From Microbacterium sp. 1S1 (GTDB taxonomy: Bacteria > Actinomycetota > Actinomycetes > Actinomycetales > Microbacteriaceae), in NCBI RefSeq assembly GCF_008271365.1, contig NZ_CP043430.1, forward strand, positions 2,790,001-2,854,000: 64,000 nucleotides of DNA, written 5' to 3'. Both the position numbers and the translations under genes were made by a program. The notes below the pieces were generated by a model. It was not told where the DNA came from, made no database searches, and saw nothing but the letters and a program-made list of their open reading frames with translations. How positions within the stretch are numbered: position 1 is the first letter of the stretch; each line of letters begins with the position of its first letter. Below are positions 20,366 to 26,748 of the stretch, piece after piece.

Positions 20366-22869
20366 CAGAAATCCCATCCGTCGTCACTCGCGAAAGCGCG
20401 CTTCACCGTGTACGGCACCCCTCGATACTTCTTCCACTGGTCGGTGCCTTCGATCGGTTCCGACAAGCGGAACTCAACGCTCTGGTTGTTCGCGCTGTCT
20501 GCGTCCTTGCTCAGCAGCAGCGTCACGCTTTGGAAGCGGTCGCGTCCTTCCGCGCTGTCCGAGTCGAAGATCATCTCCTGCTCGTTCGAGATCAGCTGGT
20601 CCCCCAAGTAGAGTCCAGCGCGAAGCCGCCGCGCAGGCCGGTTCGGCTCCACCTTGGTCGACTGGTACAGCTTCACCACGACCTGACCGGTCGTAATCTT
20701 GTCGGACTCCGGATGGATCTCGACGTTGACGGGCTCGACCGTATCGCTGCGCCCCTTGTTGATCGAGATGACGGGCACGACGATCTCCTGCAGTGACGCT
20801 CCCCCATGCACGAACTGAAATCCTGCGCCGGGCTGAACGATGCGCTGGATGGAGTTCGGGATCTGTACCTCAAGATCGCTCGAGAGGCCGATCTGCTCCG
20901 GTTGGAAGGTCCGGAATGCGGGGTCCTGCTTTAGTCCCCGGCCGAGCACGTAGCGTCGCTTCTCGGCCACGATCTTCTCGCCCTGCGGCTTCACAGTGAG
21001 GTTGAACTGAGGGGCTAGCTTCGACCGTTGAAAAATGAAGCCGTGGTCCGCCGTCACGAAGATGTTCGTCGCGTTCGCGCTCGCGAGCTTCTTGATGATG
21101 TCGAGCAGCTCGCGGATCGCGTCCGCTGCGGCGGTGAATGTGCGGTGCTCTGACACTGCCTTGTCGCCAGTGGCATCGATCGTGTCGTGGTATACGTACA
21201 GAACCTGATGCGATGCGTACAGGTCTCGGCGATCGGCCGGCTTCATCTCGATGAAAGTCTTAGCTTGGATCGCTGCCCCACCAACAGAGTTGAGAATCTT
21301 CGTCCGGTTCGCGGTACCGTCTGACTTCTGCCCGTCGACAAGCACGGGATCCCCGTTAGGCGAGTGGGCAAGCGTCTGGTTCGGCAACAGGGATGCCATC
21401 CCCAACTGGGTGTAGCTCGGGAGCACGCCCAACACGGCTTCGATCTTGGCTTCGAACTTGTTTTCGCCGCGAATACTCGAGGTGAGTTCTTCTGCGACCT
21501 CGTAGCGCAAGGCATCCGAGATGACGACGACTGCCTTCTTGCGGCCCTTGAGGATCTTGGCCACGTAGTGCTCGTAGAACGACGATTGGGAGGGGACGTT
21601 GAGGGTCCGCCAGCGCTCCACCCCGTCGACCTGCTCCTGCCAATTCGCGCCGAGTTTCGCTAGGTAGTCGGTGACGTACGCGTTCTCCACGAGGTCACCC
21701 AATGCTTCGAGCGGCTGTTTGAACTCGGCGGTCAGGTATGCATGGGTGAACCGTCGGTAGAGCTGGTCGATGCGGAACCATTCGTCGCGATACCGCGTCA
21801 GCCCCTCATCGAAGGAAGCGATGTCGAATTTCGCGGTTCGGATCGCAGGGATCAGTTCCGCCGCGGCGCTCACCGCGTCGTAGAGCGTCGCGTAGTCGTC
21901 GGCCCAGAAGCTTTCGCGGCGTCGAGCGCTGATTGTGTCAAGCATGTCTCTCGTCGACATCGACTGCGAGATGATGCTCTCGACGAGACGGTGGATGACT
22001 TCACGCTCGGATGCCTCAAAGACATCAGAGTCGCGGAGCGTCTCCCAGGGCAGTTGCGTGGCCACGTTCTTATAGTTGAGGTCATCCTCAATCTTCCGGG
22101 CAAGTGCCTTCATCGCGGGTGCACTCCGCTTGGAATCACGAAAGCTACGGAAGTCGATGGCGAGATTACGCGCCTTGTTCGAGGAAGCGGTATCGAAGCC
22201 CTCCGCCGCGCGCTGGAACATCCATAGGGCGAAACCAGCTACGGTCGGGGCAGCCGTTGCGTAGCCGTAGATGTGCTGGGCGCCGGCCCAGTGGAAGTCA
22301 ACAAGCTCGTGCTTCTGGATGGCCTCGACCCCGGCAGAATTTCCGTCTGCGTGCTGGATGAGCAGCGCGCGCGTTAGCTCGGAGAAGCTGTGCTCCTTCT
22401 GACCTAACAGCGCCGCGCACATCTTGGCTCGCACGACGGTTAGATCGTCTCCAGGCGCGAGTAGCGCTCGGAACCTGGCCACCAACTTACTGTCCCCGAA
22501 GAACGTGGCATGCTGCGCGACGAGTTCGGCGGCTCCAGGTCCGGTCAGGCCGAGGGTCGCCCCCATGAGCGCGCTGCGGTCGGCGGTGAAGATGGGGCCA
22601 TTCGAGAGTTCTAGGTCCAGCAGCCAGTTCCCCACACCCTCGGGCACCTTTCCGGTGCGATAGATCAGGAACTTCGACACCTTATCCTCGCGCAGGATCC
22701 GATGTTTGAGCGCGAACTCGTTGTCGGCAACGCGCAACGCCGTGACGCCGACCGGCAGGTGATCCTCGAGCTCGTCGGCATAGCTGCCGTCAGAGTCGTG
22801 CCACACGACAATACGCGAGCCCTCGAATCGGGCTGCGAGATGATCGGCGATCGTTGGAGTCTTATTCAT
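20365..22869 (-). CDS. pglZ: BREX alkaline-phosphatase-superfamily protein PglZ (type A)
   Basis: 834-aa type 1 BREX PglZ. The N-terminal FEGSRIVVWHDSDGSYADEL and the metal-binding motifs VVVISDALRYEVAEEL (about residue 447) and NIFVTADHGFIFQRS (about 600) mark the PglZ/alkaline-phosphatase fold. FVHGGASLQEIVVPV toward the C-terminus is also characteristic. PglZ is essential for BREX methylation and defence; its exact activity is unsettled. ATG 22869 lies inside the 3' end of the small ORF upstream (8-bp overlap), and its stop overlaps brxL, so translation is coupled along the operon. Confidence 0.94.
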   Translation of the reverse strand: MNKTPTIADHLAARFEGSRIVVWHDSDGSYADELEDHLPVGVTALRVADNEFALKHRILREDKVSKFLIYRTGKVPEGVGNWLLDLELSNGPIFTADRSALMGATLGLTGPGAAELVAQHATFFGDSKLVARFRALLAPGDDLTVVRAKMCAALLGQKEHSFSELTRALLIQHADGNSAGVEAIQKHELVDFHWAGAQHIYGYATAAPTVAGFALWMFQRAAEGFDTASSNKARNLAIDFRSFRDSKRSAPAMKALARKIEDDLNYKNVATQLPWETLRDSDVFEASEREVIHRLVESIISQSMSTRDMLDTISARRRESFWADDYATLYDAVSAAAELIPAIRTAKFDIASFDEGLTRYRDEWFRIDQLYRRFTHAYLTAEFKQPLEALGDLVENAYVTDYLAKLGANWQEQVDGVERWRTLNVPSQSSFYEHYVAKILKGRKKAVVVISDALRYEVAEELTSSIRGENKFEAKIEAVLGVLPSYTQLGMASLLPNQTLAHSPNGDPVLVDGQKSDGTANRTKILNSVGGAAIQAKTFIEMKPADRRDLYASHQVLYVYHDTIDATGDKAVSEHRTFTAAADAIRELLDIIKKLASANATNIFVTADHGFIFQRSKLAPQFNLTVKPQGEKIVAEKRRYVLGRGLKQDPAFRTFQPEQIGLSSDLEVQIPNSIQRIVQPGAGFQFVHGGASLQEIVVPVISINKGRSDTVEPVNVEIHPESDKITTGQVVVKLYQSTKVEPNRPARRLRAGLYLGDQLISNEQEMIFDSDSAEGRDRFQSVTLLLSKDADSANNQSVEFRLSEPIEGTDQWKKYRGVPYTVKRAFASDDGWDF

Positions 22870-23068
22870 TCCTCAGCCTCGTCGTCGCGGCCTGGACCGC
22901 GTGCCGAGAACCTCCGTCTGGATGCCGCGGCCCGACCCGCCGTTTCATCAGCATTAACGCAAGGATCGCTTGCACGGCAACCCCTGCGCGGGCTTCCTCG
23001 ATCAGCGACCTTCCCCGATCGATCAGGCCATCTGCGCCACTTGGTACGGCCTGCCCTGGTTCAACCAT
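22862..23068 (-). CDS. Nested 68-aa BREX-operon small protein
   Basis: This ORF exactly fills the gap between the PglX C-terminal gene and pglZ. Its ATG (23068) overlaps the upstream stop and its TAA (22862) overlaps the pglZ start. A near-perfect Shine-Dalgarno GGAGGTGA sits about 6 bp before the ATG. The product starts MVEPGQAVPSGADGLIDRG, then an amphipathic helix with EEARAGVAVQAILALMLMKR, then a basic tail. I recognise no family. Overlap on both sides plus the strong ribosome-binding site argue for a real gene. The alternative is a translation relay that re-initiates ribosomes for pglZ. Confidence 0.68.
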   Translation of the reverse strand: MVEPGQAVPSGADGLIDRGRSLIEEARAGVAVQAILALMLMKRRVGPRHPDGGSRHAVQAATTRLRNE

Positions 23069-24035
23069 TGCTCACCTCCAGCGCTGCGATCTTCTTCACC
23101 GCTGGACGCAACTTCGGGTAGTTCGCTTTCACGCCATCGTCAAGATCGATCGCAACCTGCTTCGTTGCGAGCGGGTAGAGCACGTCGTGCTCATAGTCTC
23201 GCAACTCAGCAAGCACCTTACGGAACCAGTCGGCTTCCTTTTGGTCCTTGACCGACCCGCCACCGACACTGGCCGCTTCCGCCTGCTGGAGGGCAACCGT
23301 GAGCTTCGCCTCATACTCGCGCAGATACTCATTGAGCACCGTCGAGGCCGTAGAAGGCGTGTAACGGTGCAGGTAGATCAGTGCATTGAACGATCCCTTT
23401 GGACTAGAGAACATCCAGTAGATCGGCCGCTGTTTGTAGCGCTGCACGTGATCGTCGTAGAACCTCGACTTGCCGGACTTCGTGATGAAGTAGTCACGCA
23501 GTGCCTTCACGCCGAGCGACTCTGCCACGAAGCGCAAATTCTGCTCGAAGTGCTCGGTACCGAACGCCGCTCGTAGGAACTGCCGGAAGCGCTCGACGAT
23601 ATCGTCTTCGAACCACCCGTCGTCGACGAAGGGGATGACGTTGTCGAGATCTGGCATGAACGTCGGCGAAGGAACCTTTGCGAGGTAATCCTGGAGCGTG
23701 GATCCCTGATCGCCGAGGATCAGCCCCGGCTTATCCAGGCTATATCTCCCGAACATGCAGCCCACCGCATACGAAACGAGATCGACGATGGCAGATTCCG
23801 CGAAGAGAACATCTCGTTCCTCGGGTGTCTTGTTTGGCCAGCGGAACGCTGAGTTGTTCGTGAGTGAGACACGCTCGAGCGGCACGTGCGAGGGCACTTC
23901 GTCTTCGAGCTCATACAGCTTCGCTACGGCTTCGTTGTTCTCTATCTCCAATCGCTGCTGTTCGAGTGAGCGCAACTTCCAGTCGTCGCGATACTGCGCA
24001 ACGGTCTGCTCAAGCGTCTTCAACAGGTGCCTCAC
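23061..24035 (-). CDS. pglX (C-terminal part): Detached C-terminal domain of PglX
   Basis: 324 aa from GTG 24035. The sequence is the conserved C-terminus of type 1 BREX PglX: VAKLYELEDEVPSHVPLERV, then GCMFGRYSLDKPGL, then GWFEDDIVERFRQFLRAAFG, then RPIYWMFSSPKGSFNALIYL, ending with IDLDDGVKANYPKLRPAVKK. It contains no methyltransferase motifs. A TGA lies six codons upstream of the GTG, so it is a separate reading frame from pglX. Joined after the NPL that ends the specificity region, it would restore a PglX of about 1,180 aa. No Shine-Dalgarno is visible; a 26-codon GTG-initiated frame ends TAGTG over its start and might couple translation. Confidence 0.88.
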   Translation of the reverse strand: MRHLLKTLEQTVAQYRDDWKLRSLEQQRLEIENNEAVAKLYELEDEVPSHVPLERVSLTNNSAFRWPNKTPEERDVLFAESAIVDLVSYAVGCMFGRYSLDKPGLILGDQGSTLQDYLAKVPSPTFMPDLDNVIPFVDDGWFEDDIVERFRQFLRAAFGTEHFEQNLRFVAESLGVKALRDYFITKSGKSRFYDDHVQRYKQRPIYWMFSSPKGSFNALIYLHRYTPSTASTVLNEYLREYEAKLTVALQQAEAASVGGGSVKDQKEADWFRKVLAELRDYEHDVLYPLATKQVAIDLDDGVKANYPKLRPAVKKIAALEVSNG

Positions 24036-24044
24036 TATGTAGTG
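24033..24044. other. Near-palindrome at the PglX C-terminal start
   Basis: CACTA-TG-TAGTG spans the GTG start of the detached domain, at the point where pglX was split. It is a candidate crossover or binding site for the adjacent recombinase. The evidence is only symmetry and position. Confidence 0.3.
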
Positions 24045-24119
24045 ACTGGTTCAACTTCCACAGGCGTCGACGCGCCAGGCGCGGGGCGACCGAGGCAGTC
24101 GATATGTGATTTCACCAGG

Positions 24120-25330
24120 CTACCGGCCCAGTCCGACCATAGTCGCAGACGATGCGAGTGCCGCTCGAGTTCGTGTGCGATCGGTATGGAGGTAAGCCTG
24201 TGTGCTCAGCACTGATGAATGCCCAAGCACGGCTTTGATCGTGCTGTCATCGACACCGCCGGCAAGGAGCAGAGTGGCAGCAGTATGTCGCGCTTCGTAG
24301 AGCAACGGACGACGGGTCTCGCCACTCGGAAGCGACACGGTAACCCCAGCCTGGTCAGCGATCTCGTACCACTGCGCACGATCGAACTCGGCCGAGCGTG
24401 GGGCGCCGTCACCACGCGGCCACACGAGGTTGAATGATGAAGACGGCGCACTTGCTCGCCAGGTGGACAGCGCCTCGGCGAGCCATGGAACCATCGGCAC
24501 AACACGGATCCCAGCACGCGTCTTAGGTCGGACCAAATGATGCGCGCCCGAAAGGTGCCGTGACTCGAACCCGCGGGGGACCCGGAAGCCGCTCGCCGGG
24601 CGTCGGCGCTCCACGTAAGGTAGTGCCTTGAGCTGCCATGCGAGCGTATGGTCGCCGCTTCCAGATCAACCATGTCCCAGGTGAGCCCGAGTGCTTCCGC
24701 AGGGCGCAGTCCCTCCACGAGCGCCGCTACCCAGCGGGAGGCGTCCGGGCGCGTTGCGACGACAGCGATGATCCGCATCGTATCGTCAACACTGAGCGCC
24801 TGCCGTGTGGACACGCCCAAACCAGGCCCGCTCGTCTCGCGAGCACGTTGCGATACCTGGTAGCCCTCAGCAACCGCGTCCGCGAGGATCTTTCCCAGCA
24901 CCGCGTGCGTGCGCTGCATCGTGGGGAGCGCGAGCCCCGCACCTTCCTGAACTGATGCGACTTTGCGCACATCAGCAGGTACTAGGGCATCGAGTCGGAG
25001 ATGACCTAGTGTCGGGACGATCCAGCGGTTAACCGCTGATCGATCGGAGACGTACGTGCCAGGGCGCACAACCAACTGTCGTTGCGTGAGCCATTGATCG
25101 GTCCACCGCTTGACAGTAATCGTGGCGAACGACGTGACCAGCCCCTCGGCCGCGATTCGTCGCTGTGCTTCTGCGAGCCGGACACGGATCGCCGCCTCCG
25201 TCCGCGCCTTGAGAGTGAGCCGACGCCGCGTTCCCCGCTCGGTCCAGCCGGCCTCGATGGTCGCCACCCACTGGCCCCGGGAGTTCTGGTAGATCGATCC
25301 TGACCCTTTGCTGCGTTGCGTGTGTTCCAT
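24120..25330 (-). pseudogene. Tyrosine recombinase/integrase, frameshifted
   Basis: Phage-type integrase read in two frames. From ATG 25330: MEHTQRSKGSGSIYQNSRGQ (arm-binding N-terminus), TVKRWTDQWLTQRQLVVRPG (core-binding domain) and the first catalytic Arg in LVEGLRPAEALGLTWDMVDL. At about 24640-24645 one base seems missing: ACCATACGC is followed by TCGCATGG, and one added base gives TIRIAWQLKALPYVE. The rest continues in the other frame with YEARHTAATLLLAGG (Arg of the box II motif, Tyr in place of the usual first His) and LGHSSVLSTQAYLH, containing the nucleophile Tyr. Intact length would be about 400 aa. It may be the PglX switching recombinase, the island integrase, or both; the break is real or a sequencing error. 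Confidence 0.85.
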
Positions 25331-25364
25331 CGTTCTAGGTCACACCACCGCGACCCGGTCGTCA

Positions 25365-25503
25365 GGGTAGCCATCGGGTTAGCCATCCATTCGTCCCACG
25401 ACTTCTTCGTGCCGCTGAGTCTCGAACTCGCTGCCGAGCGCTGTTGGGCGTGGGATCAGGCTATTCCTCGGCGTCGAACGGGTAGCCATCGGGATGGCCA
25501 TCG
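25365..25503. repeat. Direct repeats between recombinase and silent cassette
   Basis: GGGTAGCCATCGGG occurs at 25365-25378 and 25480-25493, in each case followed after two to three bases by GCCATC, so similarity extends over about 23 bp. They lie just upstream of the recombinase start, where such enzymes often have arm-type binding sites. The rest of 25331-25596 shows no coding signature. Confidence 0.5.
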
Positions 25504-25596
25504 AGCCCCGAGCTGGGTTACAAGCATGAGCGGCTGTCGCTGCCTTCACGACCTCCGCGGGCCCTACAGACAGGCGTATCCGCGTGCACTTCCAAA

Positions 25597-26069
25597 CCTC
25601 CTTTCACAGTTCATGAAGGACAGGTACCCCGATTCGAAGTCCGACCTGTTCGCGAGCTTCATCGAGCGCTGCACGAACCTCGCCGGACCTCGAGGAACCG
25701 TAGCCATGATCACGATGCAGTCCTGGATGTTCCTCAGCTCGTACGAGAAGCTCCGCGCCTCACTCCTCACCAAGCAGCGGATCACCTCGATGCTGCACCT
25801 TGGCGCTCGCGCCTTTGATTCGATCGGGGGCGATGTCGTCTCTTCGACCGCGTTCACCATGACGAACGTACCGCCAGAAGCCCGCGGTACTGACCGCACG
25901 CGCGCGGGCACCTTCATCCGTCTCGTGAATGGGACCTCCGAATCGGAGAAGGCTACCGCACTGAGCACGGCCCTTGAGCTCCGGTCTAAGGACGCGGGTT
26001 TCCATCTCGCGTCGGACGCAGACTTCCTGGCGATTCCTGGCTCGCCGATCGTCTACTGGCTCAGTGAAA
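25597..26069 (+). repeat. Left arm of the 473-bp inverted repeat
   Basis: Matches 27402-27874 in inverted orientation. The encoded residues are identical, and the antisense frames also translate identically, which implies near-perfect or perfect nucleotide identity. It begins at CCTCCTTTCACAG and ends at CTCAGTGAAA. Confidence 0.93.
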
Positions 26070-26698
26070 ATGTTCGGAGTGCGTTCCGAAATGGAACGGC
26101 TCTTGGCGAGATCGCCGAGCCGCGACAGGGTATGGCTACAGCCGACAACGCTCGGTTCGTCCGCCAGTGGTGGGAGGTTTCGAGAAAACGCACCGCATAC
26201 GAGTGTGGTGCACGTGAGGATGCTGTCGCCAGCGGCGCGCGATGGTTCCCATACACCGACGGCGGGGAGTTCCGTCGTTGGTACGGGAATCGGCACGCCG
26301 TCGTGAACTGGGAAAAGGATGGCGCGGAGCTTCGAGCCTTCGAGCGCTCGGTCGTGAGGAATCCCGGACTCTATTTTCGTGAATCATTGACTTGGTCCGC
26401 CGTCGGTTCCGGAGTACCCGCGTTCCGTTCCGTGCCTGCTGGGTCGATCTTTTCAAACGCTGGAATGTCCGTTTTTGCCTCGTCGGAGCGCTTGGCGGAA
26501 CTTGCCGCAATCTGCAACTCTGCCGCGGCCGAGATGCTATTTGGCGCGATCGCGCCCACCCTCAACCTTGGCGTGGGAGAGATCGGCAAATTGCCGATCT
26601 TGAAGTTCGCTCCGGGTTCAACCCACGCGGTTTCCAGGCTGGTAGCACAGTCAAGAAGCGACTGGGACTCGGCCGAGACCTCATGGAACTTTGAAGGC

Positions 26699-26748
26699 AA
26701 TCCGCTGGCTTACAACGCAGACGTGCGGAATGCCGTTACGAGCGGATT
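26699..26748. repeat. Central inverted repeat where the two specificity cassettes converge
   Basis: AATCCGCT (26699-26706) and AGCGGATT (26741-26748) flank a 34-bp core. Each arm encodes the NPL that ends one cassette, so the tails of both cassettes read into each other through this core. The symmetry at the end of homology makes it a candidate crossover site. It is also where the PglX C-terminal domain should begin. Confidence 0.55.

Noticed and set aside
19262..20611. 449-codon + frame across brxL
   Set aside because: Antisense of brxL/pglZ; composition is biased and no motif is seen.
25316..25596. Possible start of an expressed second PglX gene on the + strand
   Set aside because: The upstream 94 codons are unrelated to PglX, lack a ribosome-binding site and antisense the recombinase start; only the part from 25597 is PglX.
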